64,000 bases of DNA from Leadbetterella sp035299025 (GTDB taxonomy: Bacteria > Bacteroidota > Bacteroidia > Cytophagales > Spirosomataceae). Location: positions 868,001 through 932,000 of the forward strand of contig DATGXK010000007.1 of assembly GCA_035299025.1 (NCBI GenBank), written 5' to 3'. Made by a program: the position numbers and the translations under genes. Under the pieces are notes generated by a model. That model searched no databases, was not told the DNA's origin, and saw only the letters and a program-made list of their open reading frames with translations. Below are positions 1 to 9,429 of this stretch, in pieces (position 1 is the stretch's first letter; every line of letters starts with the position of its first letter).

Positions 1-473
1 GGGCATTTCCTGGTCTTGAAGCCGAGGAAAGGGGACAGGGAGAGGCCATTGCAAGAAATCTCAAAGAAATGATGACCTTGAGGGTTCCGGTTATTTGTAT
101 CATTATCGGTGAGGGAGCATCTGGAGGAGCCTTGGGTATAGCCATCGGAGATAGAGTTTTGATGCTCGAAAACTCTTGGTATTCGGTAATCTCTCCTGAA
201 AACTGTTCTACAATCTTGTGGAGAACTTGGGAGTTTAAAGAACAAGCTGCTGAGGCACTGAAACTTACGGCCGTTGACATGAAACAAAATGGTTTGATAG
301 ACGGAATCATTGCAGAACCTCAAGGTGGAGCACATCTAAAATGGGATGAAATGTCAGAAACCTTGAAGAATACCATCATTGCAGAAATAACCGAACTTGA
401 GAAGCTTACGCCTCAAGAAAGAATTTCAGGAAGAATTGATAAGTTTTGCTCAATGGGCGTAGTGGTGGAATAA
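1..473 (+). CDS. accA: Acetyl-CoA carboxylase carboxyltransferase subunit alpha, C-terminal part (5' end outside window)
   Basis: The open frame continues upstream of the first internal ATG (position 69) to the window edge and reads AFPGLEAEERGQGEAIARNL, the AccA substrate-binding region. It is followed by GEGASGGALGIAIGD and the SPENCSTILWRT segment, both typical of AccA. AccA pairs with AccD to transfer the carboxyl group from biotin to acetyl-CoA, giving malonyl-CoA for fatty acid synthesis in the cytoplasm. About 157 residues are present, so roughly half the protein lies outside the window. The next gene starts 1 base after the stop, so this gene appears to head or join the co-directional operon up to 3974. 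Confidence 0.96.
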   Translation, partial: AFPGLEAEERGQGEAIARNLKEMMTLRVPVICIIIGEGASGGALGIAIGDRVLMLENSWYSVISPENCSTILWRTWEFKEQAAEALKLTAVDMKQNGLIDGIIAEPQGGAHLKWDEMSETLKNTIIAEITELEKLTPQERISGRIDKFCSMGVVVE

Positions 474-474
474 T

Positions 475-1107
475 ATGGGGACAAAATCTACCATAAAAGC
501 GGTTGTATTTGACTTTGGAAATGTAATCATCAATATTGATGTTGAAAAAACTATTTCGGCATTTGCCGAGCTTAGTTTTAAGTCATCAGCCAGAGTGAAG
601 CAACTATTTACGGAGGCTGAAGTTTTCAGAAAATACGAAACCGGTTTTTATGCAGACGATGAATTTCGAGATGTTATTCGTCAGGTATTGAGCTACCCAC
701 TTAACGACCAAGAAATAGACCACGCTTGGAATGCACTGCTTCTAGACGTTCCGAAAAAACGACTAGATTTTATTGAAAATTTAAAGTTAAAATATCCTGT
801 TTATCTGTTGAGCAATACCAATAATATTCATATTGAGCAGTGCAAAAGCTATTTTAGGAATGCTTTTGGTATCGCCAATTTTGAATTGCTTTTCAATGAA
901 ACTTTTTTATCGTATAAAATGGGCCTTTGGAAACCTGATTATAAAATATATGATGCAGTAATAAACAAAATAGACCTAAGTCCTCAGGAAATTTTGTTCG
1001 TAGATGACAATCAAGACAACGTAGATGCTGCGGCCGACATGGGCATTCAGTGTATAAAAATAAATCCACCGGAGTGCTTCACAGATACACTTCAACACAT
1101 CCTTTAG
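475..1107 (+). CDS. HAD-superfamily hydrolase (HAD-IA, YihX-like phosphatase)
   Basis: This 210-aa protein has all four HAD motifs: motif I FDFGNVI with nucleophile Asp13, motif II LLSNTN (Ser113), motif III Lys153 in GLWKPD, and motif IV VDDNQDN (Asp177/Asp178). Position +2 after the nucleophile is Gly rather than Asp. That replacement is shared with YihX-type sugar-phosphate phosphatases of the form DLGNVI, so it is a subfamily trait rather than damage. A helical cap lies between motifs I and II, as in HAD-IA enzymes. The likely role is hydrolysis of a small phosphorylated metabolite in the cytoplasm; the substrate cannot be read from sequence. It sits 1 base after accA and 1 base before the M50 protease gene, so co-transcription is likely. 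Confidence 0.85.
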   Translation: MGTKSTIKAVVFDFGNVIINIDVEKTISAFAELSFKSSARVKQLFTEAEVFRKYETGFYADDEFRDVIRQVLSYPLNDQEIDHAWNALLLDVPKKRLDFIENLKLKYPVYLLSNTNNIHIEQCKSYFRNAFGIANFELLFNETFLSYKMGLWKPDYKIYDAVINKIDLSPQEILFVDDNQDNVDAAADMGIQCIKINPPECFTDTLQHIL

Positions 1108-1108
1108 C

Positions 1109-2239
1109 ATGTTTAAAAGCCCATATATCAATATTATCCTATTTGTAGTTACGTTTATCACTACAACTTTGGCAGGAGCCGAGTGGATATTCGGTAGGTC
1201 TTTTTTCTTTCAAAGCGACCTTATGGGCATGAAGGAGTTCAAACAAGGTTTATGGTTTTCTATACCTTTTTTGGGTTTTCTAACTACCCACGAATTTGGT
1301 CACTATTTCATGGCCAAAATTCGCAAAATAGAAGTTACATTACCCTATTACATTCCGGGCTGGTTCATAGTTTTGACTTCCATAGGCACATTTGGGGCTT
1401 TCATTAAGATCAAGGAAAAAATTAACTCGAGAAATGACTTTTTCGACATAGGTATTGCCGGCCCCCTAGCAGGTTTTGTGGTGGCTGTGGTTGTGTTATC
1501 TTGTGGATTCTACTTTTTACCTACAGACGAATATATTTACAGTATACATCCAGAATATAAGAATTTTCAAGGAAATTACAGGGCGTTTTTAGACAATTAC
1601 CAAACCAACGGAGAGATAATTACCCTGGGTAAAAGTCTGATTTATAATTTCTTAGAAAATGCACTCGCCAATCCTACTTTAATTCCTCACAAATTCGAAA
1701 TTACACATTATCCGCTCATTTTGGCAGGTTTCTTAGGTCTACTTTTCACGGCTCTTAACCTCCTTCCCATAGGTCAGTTAGACGGTGGTCATATTCTTTT
1801 TGCACTCATTGGCAAAAAATCCTTCGATATTGTTTCGCCTACATTTTTAGTGCTTTTGGTTTCTTATTCAGGTTTAGGTATGTTTAAACTCTCTGATTTT
1901 ACTATGGCCTATTCCGAAGAACAAGGAACGCTTCTCTTGCAATTTCTCTTTTTTATATATTTCAATTATTTGTGCTTTTCAAGAATATTTGAGAAAAAGA
2001 TGAATGGTTTGATTCTCGCTCTATTAGTGATTTTTATACAGTTGGCTTTTTCAAAATATATACCACAGGTTACGGGTTACTCAGGATTTTTGGCCTTTGG
2101 TTTTTTAATTGGTCGCGTTTTAGGAGTTTATCATCCAGAGACTGTCGATAATAAACCCCTTGGAATTGTCAGAAAAATTCTTGGCTGGTTAGCTATTTTT
2201 ATTTTCATTATTTGTTTCTCACCAAATCCAATTAACTGA
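1109..2239 (+). CDS. Site-2 protease-like M50 family membrane metalloprotease
   Basis: This is a polytopic membrane protein of 376 aa. The zinc motif HEFGH (His61, Glu62, His65) sits in an early hydrophobic segment, and the third ligand is in the NLLPIGQLDGGH segment (Asp225). Together these are the signature of M50 site-2 proteases. The family cleaves substrates within the membrane. Here a periplasmic PDZ domain is not evident, and several hydrophobic segments follow the LDGGH motif, which resembles the short M50 proteins of plants and cyanobacteria rather than RseP. The substrate is unknown. The gene is packed between neighbours with gaps of 1-2 bases. Confidence 0.85.
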   Translation: MFKSPYINIILFVVTFITTTLAGAEWIFGRSFFFQSDLMGMKEFKQGLWFSIPFLGFLTTHEFGHYFMAKIRKIEVTLPYYIPGWFIVLTSIGTFGAFIKIKEKINSRNDFFDIGIAGPLAGFVVAVVVLSCGFYFLPTDEYIYSIHPEYKNFQGNYRAFLDNYQTNGEIITLGKSLIYNFLENALANPTLIPHKFEITHYPLILAGFLGLLFTALNLLPIGQLDGGHILFALIGKKSFDIVSPTFLVLLVSYSGLGMFKLSDFTMAYSEEQGTLLLQFLFFIYFNYLCFSRIFEKKMNGLILALLVIFIQLAFSKYIPQVTGYSGFLAFGFLIGRVLGVYHPETVDNKPLGIVRKILGWLAIFIFIICFSPNPIN

Positions 2240-2241
2240 AA

Positions 2242-2805
2242 ATGAATGTATTATTGAGAATTATATTCAAGCTACTGGGTTGGAAAGTGATAGGTAAAGT
2301 GGACCCACAAATCAAGAAGGCTATACTTGCTGTGGCTCCACACAACAGTTGGAAAGACTTTTTGGTTGGAATTAGTGCCCGAGCCGCGATGCGTCTGGAT
2401 ATAAAATACTTAGGAAAGGCAGAACTTTTTAAGCCGCCATTTGGGTTTATTTTTAAAGGCCTCGGCGGAACCCCTGTTTACCGGTCAGAAAAAATGAATA
2501 TGGTAGATAGCCAAGTGGCGGTGATAAATTCATTTGATGAAATACTAATTGGAATTGCTCCCGAAGGAACTCGCAAAAATGTATCTAAGCTAAAAACTGG
2601 ATTTTACTATATGGCAGTAGGAGCCAATATTCCTATTATAAGAGTTGGCTTTGACTTAGCAAAAAAAGAGGTAATCATAGCGAACCCATTTCATCCAAGT
2701 GGCGATTTTGCCAGCGACATGAAAAAATACTTTATTCCTTTCTTTGAAAAGATGGGAGGAGTACAGAAAAACTGGATAAATAATTATAAAAACGATATTT
2801 TTTGA
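2242..2805 (+). CDS. 1-acyl-sn-glycerol-3-phosphate acyltransferase-like protein
   Basis: This 187-aa protein of the PlsC/LPLAT superfamily has the block I motif HNSWKD (His34, Asp39; H-x4-D catalytic pair) and the block III motif PEGTR (Glu108-Arg111). The H-x4-D pair transfers an acyl chain to a glycerolipid or similar acceptor at the inner face of the cytoplasmic membrane. It is shorter than classical PlsC (about 240 aa) and lacks a long N-terminal membrane segment, which fits the small LPLAT variants of Bacteroidota. Its position after accA and an M50 protease gene suggests a lipid or envelope role, but the acceptor is not known. Its TGA stop shares one base with the next ATG. Confidence 0.82.
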   Translation: MNVLLRIIFKLLGWKVIGKVDPQIKKAILAVAPHNSWKDFLVGISARAAMRLDIKYLGKAELFKPPFGFIFKGLGGTPVYRSEKMNMVDSQVAVINSFDEILIGIAPEGTRKNVSKLKTGFYYMAVGANIPIIRVGFDLAKKEVIIANPFHPSGDFASDMKKYFIPFFEKMGGVQKNWINNYKNDIF

Positions 2806-3974
2806 TGAAAAAGCAGACCAAGTTGATTCGTATTCAAACAGAAAAAACACAGTTTAGAGAGCATTCAACGCCTCTTTATTTGACCAGTAGTTTTTGTTTT
2901 GAAGATGCTCAAATGGGCAAAGATTTGTTTGACAATACACTCGAAGGCAATATTTACTCACGGTTTTCAAACCCGACCGTTCAGGAATTTGTCGACAAAG
3001 TCTGTATGCTCGAAGACGCAGACGAAGGAATTGCCACTGCTACCGGAATGGCCGCCGTTTTTGCGGGTTTTGCTGCTACCTTAGTGTCTGGTGATCATAT
3101 TGTCTCTTCCAAAGCGTTGTTTGGTTCGGCACATCAAATTATTACCCAAATATTACCCAATTGGGGTATTACCCATACCTACATAGATGCTTCGGCACCA
3201 AAAGAAGAGTGGGAGAGTGCCATTCAGCCGAACACAAAAATGATTTATTTAGAAACGCCTTCTAATCCTGGTTTGGAACTAGTAGATATGGAAATGATAG
3301 GCGAATTGGCCAAAAAGCATGATCTTATTTATTTTGTAGACAATTGCTTCGCCACACCGATGCTTCAAACTCCGTCGGAATATGGTGCGAATCTGATTGT
3401 ACATTCAGCCACCAAGTTTTTTGACGGTCAGGGAAGAGTTTTGGGAGGAATCATAGTTGGCACAAAGGCCTTAATAGAAAAAGTAAGATTTTTTTGCCGT
3501 CAAACAGGTCCATCATTAGCTCCTTTTAATGCTTGGGTTCTTACTAAAGGCCTAGAGACCCTTGGCTTGCGAATTGATAGACATTGCGAAAATGCTTTTA
3601 AATTGGCACAAGCTTTGGAAAATATTAAAGGTGTAAAAAAAGTTAATTATCCTTTCTTACCTTCTCATCCTCAATATGAACTTGCAAAAAAGCAAATGAC
3701 TGCTGGTGGTGCTTTGGTTACTTTTGAACTGGAAGGTGGCTTTGAACGAGTGGTGAAATTTACCAAATTAATCAAAATAGCCTCATTGACTTCAAACCTT
3801 GGAGACAGTAGAACCACCATCACCAACCCCGATACCACCACCCACGCCAAAGTGTCAAAGGATGACAAAGCGAAGCTGGGTATTTATGAAGGTAGCATGA
3901 GGGTTTCTGTCGGTTTGGAAGACATAGAAGATTTAATTGAAGACTTTACACAAGCTATTTTGGGTTCCAATTAA
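2805..3974 (+). CDS. metZ: PLP-dependent trans-sulfuration enzyme (O-succinylhomoserine sulfhydrylase / cystathionine gamma-synthase family)
   Basis: This 389-aa member of the Cys/Met-metabolism PLP family has the Schiff-base lysine Lys204 in HSATKF, with SNPTVQEFVDKVCMLEDA near the N-terminus and a C-terminal SLGD/TTTHA-type segment (SNLGDSRTTITNPDTTTHA). These enzymes form cystathionine or homocysteine from an activated homoserine, in methionine synthesis. Family members differ in substrate, and metZ versus metB versus metY cannot be fixed from sequence alone, so the symbol is tentative. I chose ATG 2805, which overlaps the upstream TGA stop by one base; a TTG at 2802 is also in frame but weaker. 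It is the last gene of the operon and is followed by a strong hairpin. Confidence 0.85.
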   Translation: MKKQTKLIRIQTEKTQFREHSTPLYLTSSFCFEDAQMGKDLFDNTLEGNIYSRFSNPTVQEFVDKVCMLEDADEGIATATGMAAVFAGFAATLVSGDHIVSSKALFGSAHQIITQILPNWGITHTYIDASAPKEEWESAIQPNTKMIYLETPSNPGLELVDMEMIGELAKKHDLIYFVDNCFATPMLQTPSEYGANLIVHSATKFFDGQGRVLGGIIVGTKALIEKVRFFCRQTGPSLAPFNAWVLTKGLETLGLRIDRHCENAFKLAQALENIKGVKKVNYPFLPSHPQYELAKKQMTAGGALVTFELEGGFERVVKFTKLIKIASLTSNLGDSRTTITNPDTTTHAKVSKDDKAKLGIYEGSMRVSVGLEDIEDLIEDFTQAILGSN

Positions 3975-3996
3975 AACCTGCGGATAGGCATTTTGC

Positions 3997-4036
3997 ATAA
4001 AAGCACTTGTAGTATTACTGCAAGTGCTTTTATTTT
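3997..4036. terminator. Bidirectional intrinsic terminator
   Basis: A 13-bp perfect stem (3997-4009 with 4021-4033) encloses an 11-nt loop, with T-rich flanks on both strands. It lies between the convergent metZ-like gene and the TonB receptor gene and can end transcription of both. Confidence 0.85.
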
Positions 4037-4052
4037 GCCCGGAGATTTTAGA

Positions 4053-6485
4053 TTAGAATTCCCAAATAAATCCGATGGTTGGGGTAACCAATGCCGATGG
4101 TTCATTTAATATTACCGGAATGCCATTGGACGCATCAGACTTAATCGGATTTCCATCGGTGGTGGCAAATCCCGTATTGGTATCATTTCTCTTTAGTGTA
4201 AATTCAGGAACTGTTGGTGATTTGGCTAAATACCAGTTAGTTACATCAATATATAAATCTAAAGCAGTATTTTTGAAATTTATTTTCTTATCAATTCTAA
4301 TATCGCTACTATTGAAAGAACCCAATCTTTGGGTGTTTAATCTGGCAAAATCATAAATTGTTACTCCCTGACTTATATAGTTTAATCTGGAGGCACTCTC
4401 ATCTATTGGCGAGTATGGAGCACCGCCCTGAAAACGAAATTTAAGCCCTGCCTCCCAATTTTTTCTAAACTTGTAAGCGATAGCAAAGCTCATCAGGTGC
4501 CTATTGTCCCATGAACTTGAGACAAGTTTTCCGTCTGTGCCACTGAAAAGACTCCTATAAAAAGTGTAAGAGTAAACACCGAAAAATCTTTTCGTAAGTT
4601 TCTTTTGTGCAAAGAACTCCACACCATAGGTTTTGCCTTTTCCATTGAACAGAACCTCTTCGTTGCCCAAGACGTTGAAATCTGCACCCAAATTTGCCAA
4701 TGAAATACCACTGTTCTTTGAAACTGGCATATTTTCATAGAATTTATAGAAACCTTCCAGAGTAAATCTCATGCTCTCGTTTGGAAGAAATTCTACACCA
4801 GATACCAAATGATTGCTAATTTGATATTCCGCATCTTTGTTAAGCAAAGTTTTTAAAGAGTTGGCGAAACCTAAGATAGTGTACGGCGGCAATTTGAAAT
4901 AGCGTCCGGCAGAGGCATTTATTGACCACTGGCTATTTAGAAAGTAACTTAAAGAAACTCTTGGCGATAAGGTTTTGAACATTTTCATTCCGTTTTCAGT
5001 GAAACTGTTTCCGTCAGTTCTGATTCCACCACTGATACCTAACCTTTCGAATCTTTTACCGATTTGGACAAAAGCACCATATTTCATAAAAGGACTGATG
5101 GGGCTTTCAAAGTTTATGCTCAATTCCGGCTGAATTATCTTACCATCCGTACCTAAAATCTGTTTTCTTAGCAGGTTAAAGGTTTCGTTGGTGTATTTCA
5201 CCAATTGAGTTGATAAACCATAGCCTATTTTCCAACCCGAAAACGTCTGATTTACATCAAAACGCAATTTATTCTCAGCTTCCCGAGAATTCAGATTGAG
5301 TGTTTTAGGCGAAGTCTCTGGAGCTTGGTTGTCCTCATATTTTACAATATCATTGTTAAACATGTTTCTACTAAGTGCCAGATTCCAATACCCATTGTTT
5401 ATCAGCCTTTTAAGAGATGTCCCAACGGTATAATTCCATTGATTGATGGTTGGAGCAGAATTTATGGTTTGGGCTTTTTCAGGCGAGTATTCATCTGAGA
5501 TCGCAAAACTAAACTCATCAATGGCACCCAGGCCTACAAAAGTTAATGAGGTTTTCTTATTGATTTGATGACTGATTTTGGTCTGAAAATCCCAGTAATT
5601 TGGCCTTATGGGCAAATCAATGGCTTGAAACAAAAGTTGTAGATATGACCTTTTGGCCGACGCCAAAAAAGTTGTGTTTTGGGATATCGGACCTTCAAAA
5701 GTAGTAGCTAATTCGGTGGCACTTAAACGAACATTGCCTTGTAGCTCATTTGGGTTTCCATTTTTCTGTTTAAATTGAAATACCGAACTCAGGGCATTGT
5801 CGTATCGAGCATCAAATGCCGAAGAACTCAGTTTTACATCTTCTATGAAACTCACGTTCAACATGCCCTGCGGGCCGCCGCTGCTACCCTGAGTCTGAAA
5901 ATGATTGATAACCGGGACCTCGATACCGTCAAGATAAAAAACATTTTCATTTGAGCCACCACCGCGAATAATAATGTCATTTCGGAACGAACCACCTCCA
6001 ACACCCCCGCCTACACCCGGGAGAATCTGAATGACCTTGCTGATATCAAAATTTCCACCTGGATTGGCTCTAATTTCTTCCGTAGTAAGTTTTTGAATAC
6101 TCAATGGAGACTCCAAAGTACCTGTAAAGACTGTTTCCTTTTTGGCACTGACCTCTAGAGCCTTTAAATCGTTCTTTTGTGTTTCTAGTTCTATTTGAAA
6201 TGTACTTTCATTACCTGTATTTATTACAACGTTGTAGAGTGTGAAATTCTGGTATCCTACATAGGTGAATAGTATATTATATGTACCTGTAGGAATATCA
6301 CTGATTCTGAAATTGCCATTTTCGTCAGAAGTGCCGCCTTTTTGAGTACCCACAACCTGTAGGCTTACAAAGGGTAAAGCTTCCTGTGTGTTTTTGTCTA
6401 ATATTTTGCCGGTAATACTGCCGCTCTTTTGAGAAAAGCCGCAAAAAGAAGAGAATAAGATTAATGTGATGAACAGGTATTTCAT
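4053..6485 (-). CDS. TonB-dependent receptor with carboxypeptidase-regulatory-like N-terminal domain
   Basis: The 810-aa protein starts with a signal peptide (residues 1-18, ending FCGFSQ). A carboxypeptidase-D regulatory-like beta domain follows at about 22-105 (GSITGKILDKNTQEALPFVS). The plug is at about 115-240 (QILPGVGGG, IIIRGGG, FYLDGIEVP), then a long beta barrel ending in the aromatic residue of GFIWEF, as outer-membrane proteins do. Such receptors import siderophores, glycans or other ligands using TonB energy. No SusD partner lies next to it, so a SusCD glycan pair is unlikely. The N-terminal extension is typical of Bacteroidota. The ligand is unknown. It stands alone between two terminators. 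Confidence 0.93.
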   Translation of the reverse strand: MKYLFITLILFSSFCGFSQKSGSITGKILDKNTQEALPFVSLQVVGTQKGGTSDENGNFRISDIPTGTYNILFTYVGYQNFTLYNVVINTGNESTFQIELETQKNDLKALEVSAKKETVFTGTLESPLSIQKLTTEEIRANPGGNFDISKVIQILPGVGGGVGGGSFRNDIIIRGGGSNENVFYLDGIEVPVINHFQTQGSSGGPQGMLNVSFIEDVKLSSSAFDARYDNALSSVFQFKQKNGNPNELQGNVRLSATELATTFEGPISQNTTFLASAKRSYLQLLFQAIDLPIRPNYWDFQTKISHQINKKTSLTFVGLGAIDEFSFAISDEYSPEKAQTINSAPTINQWNYTVGTSLKRLINNGYWNLALSRNMFNNDIVKYEDNQAPETSPKTLNLNSREAENKLRFDVNQTFSGWKIGYGLSTQLVKYTNETFNLLRKQILGTDGKIIQPELSINFESPISPFMKYGAFVQIGKRFERLGISGGIRTDGNSFTENGMKMFKTLSPRVSLSYFLNSQWSINASAGRYFKLPPYTILGFANSLKTLLNKDAEYQISNHLVSGVEFLPNESMRFTLEGFYKFYENMPVSKNSGISLANLGADFNVLGNEEVLFNGKGKTYGVEFFAQKKLTKRFFGVYSYTFYRSLFSGTDGKLVSSSWDNRHLMSFAIAYKFRKNWEAGLKFRFQGGAPYSPIDESASRLNYISQGVTIYDFARLNTQRLGSFNSSDIRIDKKINFKNTALDLYIDVTNWYLAKSPTVPEFTLKRNDTNTGFATTDGNPIKSDASNGIPVILNEPSALVTPTIGFIWEF

Positions 6486-6544
6486 TTGAGATGTATAATA
6501 TTAAAAAATTATAACTCAAGAAATATACTCTTGGTTTTAAAAAC

Positions 6545-6571
6545 AAAAAAAAAGAGGCCCTAAGCCTCTTT
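6545..6571 (-). terminator. Intrinsic terminator for the small membrane protein gene
   Basis: Stem AAAGAGGC/GCCTCTTT (6551-6558 with 6564-6571) is followed, reading the minus strand, by a run of T opposite the A tract at 6545-6553. It lies just downstream of the gene ending at 6598. Confidence 0.75.
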
Positions 6572-6597
6572 AAAGTCTAATATGTAGGTAAAATAGG

Positions 6598-6888
6598 TTA
6601 TACTAAAATGATGATTCCAACCAAAATAAAGGCACCAGCAGAAAACCACATTGGAAATCTTTTGGTTTGGTATTGATTGATGTTATACAGCTTTAAATAT
6701 TCCGTGCGTAACCATAGCGTAACTCCGATCAATAAGAACAAAAGAGACGAAGAAACACTCAAAGTTTTCGGAGCAAAACCTTTAGGGTCAATGTATAGTA
6801 AGGTAGAAACAATGGCAAGCACAACTCCAAAGAATACTAATATGCCAAACAAAAATTTGTAACCGTCTTTTTCAATTGAATTTCTCAT
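6598..6888 (-). CDS. Small three-helix membrane protein of unknown function
   Basis: The 96-aa protein shows three hydrophobic segments, at roughly residues 12-32, 43-60 and 79-96, with a charged LRTEYLKLYNINQYQTKRFP stretch between the second and third. No enzyme motif is visible and I do not recognise the family. It has its own terminator and stands as a single gene, upstream of and in the same direction as the TonB receptor. The upstream spacer to 7180 is very AT-rich with no further gene. Confidence 0.6.
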   Translation of the reverse strand: MRNSIEKDGYKFLFGILVFFGVVLAIVSTLLYIDPKGFAPKTLSVSSSLLFLLIGVTLWLRTEYLKLYNINQYQTKRFPMWFSAGAFILVGIIILV

Positions 6889-7180
6889 ATTTATGTCGTT
6901 TTGTTGTTACAAATTTAAACGATTGATTTGGCTATTTCCAAATAATTCGAAATATAATTTTGACTAAAAATGGAAAAATAGGTTCAAAAAACGCTAATAA
7001 TTTAAAAAATATATAAAAAAATTGAAATAGTGCAATTAAAATTGAGTGCTTTTTGTCAAAAAAATTAAAATTTCATGATTTTTAGGTTAAAAACAAGACT
7101 ACAAGATTCTTTCAAATAGGTATAGCCTCAATTTACAATATATTTGGCTTTTTCCAGGTATGACCATATTTAATTTCGAA

Positions 7181-7849
7181 TCAGTCAATTTCCAAGAAAA
7201 ACAAATCATTGAGGTAATGTATGTAAGGTTTGATTACTTTCATGTGAGCAAACAAAATATCGCCGAAATCAGCCTGGAGAATTTCTTTATTACTGTATTT
7301 TCTTACAAAGAATAATTCCTTGCACTTTAACAGTTCGATTTCAGGGTGATCTTCAGAATAGTTTTTCGGTGGCCTTTTGAGCCTTTCTCCATGCACAATA
7401 GGAAAGGTTTCTTTAAAATGGGGGTCTTCAATAATACCTTTGAGAAGTTCTGGGTTGTAGTCCAATTCCTGACGAAATTTGGCAAGATTGGTTGGCGAAG
7501 GTTGCCACATACCTGCACCAAGAATTGTTTCGTCGTTTTGTAATTGAAAATAGTAGTCGATTCTTCCAGAATGCCTTCCACCAGGACCGAATGCCACAGA
7601 TAAATTATTTTTATAGGGTGCTTTGTTTTTCGAGAACCGAATGTCTCTATTTATTCTGAAAATGCAATCTTTGATTTGGGTATTTGCAAAGTCCGGCTCA
7701 ATTTCCTTTAACTTGGTGAGAATAGTATCACTAAATTCTGAAAAGTTGGCTTTGGCTTGTTCGTAAAAAGCCTTGTTTCCATTGAACCATTCACGGTTAT
7801 TGTTTTCTTCTAAATTTCTCAAAAATTCAAAAGTAGCGTCTCTTATCAT
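7181..7849 (-). CDS. DUF2461 domain-containing protein
   Basis: The 222-aa protein matches the DUF2461 (TIGR02453) pattern: FLRNLEENNNREWFNGNK at the N-terminus, IFRINRDIRFSKNKAPYKNN in the middle, and YYFQLQND plus LKGIIEDPHFKE further on. The family is common in Bacteroidota and fungi, is cytoplasmic, and has no established biochemical role. The length equals the usual family length. It is divergent from trpS with a 54-bp shared spacer. Confidence 0.85.
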   Translation of the reverse strand: MIRDATFEFLRNLEENNNREWFNGNKAFYEQAKANFSEFSDTILTKLKEIEPDFANTQIKDCIFRINRDIRFSKNKAPYKNNLSVAFGPGGRHSGRIDYYFQLQNDETILGAGMWQPSPTNLAKFRQELDYNPELLKGIIEDPHFKETFPIVHGERLKRPPKNYSEDHPEIELLKCKELFFVRKYSNKEILQADFGDILFAHMKVIKPYIHYLNDLFFLEID

Positions 7850-7861
7850 ATAATAAATGTC

Positions 7862-7869
7862 TAATTTTG
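7862..7869 (+). promoter_or_regulatory. Candidate -7 promoter element of trpS (TAATTTTG)
   Basis: The octamer fits the Bacteroidota sigma-70-type consensus TAnnTTTG and lies 34 bases upstream of the trpS ATG. No convincing -33 TTTG was found at the expected distance, so the call rests on one element. Confidence 0.4.
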
Positions 7870-7903
7870 TGAAAAAGTAAGATTAAAAAAGCGAAAATAA
7901 AAA

Positions 7904-8878
7904 ATGTCTAGAATTTTAACTGGAATACAAGCAAGCGGGAGACCACATTTGGGCAATATACTTGGAGCCATAGAGCCTGCCGTTGCCTTGTCACGAAAGC
8001 CCGAAAACGAGTCTTTCTTATTCATTGCTGACCTGCACTCTTTAACAACCGTAAAAGACGCGGCTTTGTTGCAGTCCAATACTGCTGCTGTAGCTTCGGC
8101 GTGGTTGGCTTGTGGCTTTGACGCCGAAAAAAACTTTTTCTACAGACAATCTCGCTTAGCTGGATTTCATACTGAGCTTTTATGGTATTTGAGTTGCCTA
8201 ACACCGTATCCAATGTTGGCCAATGCACACTCATTCAAAGAAAAATCGGATAAACTATCGGATGTAAATGCTGGATTATTTACATATCCTGTTTTGCAAG
8301 CTGCAGATATCGTATTGTATCAGGCCAACTTTGTACCTGTGGGCAAAGACCAAAAACAGCATTTGGAGATGTCAAAAGACATTGCCGCTACTTTTAATAG
8401 AGTTTTTGGAGAAGCTTTCGTTTTACCTGAACCATTGATCAACGAGTCTGTTATGACGATTCCAGGGATCGACGGTCAAAAAATGAGTAAATCCTACAAT
8501 AACTATATCGATATATTTTTGACAGAAAAGGACCTTCACAAGCAGATTAAAAGAATTTTAACAGACGCTACGCCTCTTGAAGAGCCGAAAAATCCCGAAA
8601 CATGTCTGGTTTTTAAATTGTATTCTCTTTTGGCTGAAGAAAATCAGATTTCGGCTATGAGAGAGAAATATTTAGCAGGTGGCTATGGCTATGGACATGC
8701 CAAGAAAGAGTTCTTGGAGCTGATTCTGACCAAATATAAAACTCAGAGAGAGGTCTTTAATTTCTATATGGAAAATCCGGATGAGTTGGAGAAAAAACTT
8801 AAGAATGGAGAGGAAAAAGCGAAAGATGTGGCATCTAAAACCATGAACGAGGTCAGGAAACTTTTAAAATTTGCTTAG
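7904..8878 (+). CDS. trpS: Tryptophanyl-tRNA synthetase
   Basis: This is a full-length 324-aa class I synthetase. The HIGH-type motif is HLGN (residues 15-18) in TGIQASGRPHLGN, and the KMSKS motif is exact at 193-197. The YPVLQAADIVLYQ and VPVGKDQKQHLE segments form the tryptophan pocket. It charges tRNA-Trp with tryptophan in the cytoplasm. The following gene starts 2 bases after its stop, suggesting a trpS-PAP2-DUF2147 transcript. Confidence 0.97.
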   Translation: MSRILTGIQASGRPHLGNILGAIEPAVALSRKPENESFLFIADLHSLTTVKDAALLQSNTAAVASAWLACGFDAEKNFFYRQSRLAGFHTELLWYLSCLTPYPMLANAHSFKEKSDKLSDVNAGLFTYPVLQAADIVLYQANFVPVGKDQKQHLEMSKDIAATFNRVFGEAFVLPEPLINESVMTIPGIDGQKMSKSYNNYIDIFLTEKDLHKQIKRILTDATPLEEPKNPETCLVFKLYSLLAEENQISAMREKYLAGGYGYGHAKKEFLELILTKYKTQREVFNFYMENPDELEKKLKNGEEKAKDVASKTMNEVRKLLKFA

Positions 8879-8880
8879 TC

Positions 8881-9429
8881 TTGTTAGAGTATATTTTAGA
8901 ATTTGATAAACAGTTATTTCTGTACCTAAATGGGTTTCACAAGCCTTGGCTTGATGAGGTTATGCTTTTTTTTTCAAAATCTAAAGTTTGGATTCCGCTC
9001 TATGTGCTCATTGTTTTCTATTTGTTAAGAAATTTTGGTTTGAAAGGCGGGCTGCGTTATGTTTTATTAATTTCATTGGCAGTGGGTCTGAGCGATTTTG
9101 TTACTTCAGGTATTATGAAGCCTTATTTTCAACGCCTTAGGCCTTGTCATGATTTTTTAAGCGAAATGACTCTTGTTGGGAATTGTGGCGGGAAGTACGG
9201 TTTTGTCAGCTCTCATGCGGCCAACAGCTTTGCATTACTTTTTAGTATTTATAAATTATTGGGCAATAAGCATTTCTGGACATATTTACTTTTTGGCTGG
9301 GCAATAATCGTCAGTTACAGTCGTATATATCTCGGAGTTCATTTTCCGATTGATGTTTTTTTGGGAGGCCTTATTGGAATTTTAATATCAACCTTTATTT
9401 TTGAAATAAACAAAGCAATAACCAAATGA
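8881..9429 (+). CDS. PAP2-superfamily membrane phosphatase
   Basis: The 182-aa integral membrane protein carries the three PAP2 signature motifs: KPYFQRLRP (K-x6-RP), SSHAAN in place of PSGH, and SRIYLGVHFPIDV (SR-x5-H-x3-D). The enzymes remove phosphate from lipid phosphates such as undecaprenyl pyrophosphate or phosphatidic acid, with the active site facing the periplasm. The apparent start is TTG at 8881, two bases after the trpS stop; the next in-frame ATG is well inside the first helix, so TTG is preferred. The last four bases overlap the next gene (ATGA). Confidence 0.87.
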   Translation: MLEYILEFDKQLFLYLNGFHKPWLDEVMLFFSKSKVWIPLYVLIVFYLLRNFGLKGGLRYVLLISLAVGLSDFVTSGIMKPYFQRLRPCHDFLSEMTLVGNCGGKYGFVSSHAANSFALLFSIYKLLGNKHFWTYLLFGWAIIVSYSRIYLGVHFPIDVFLGGLIGILISTFIFEINKAITK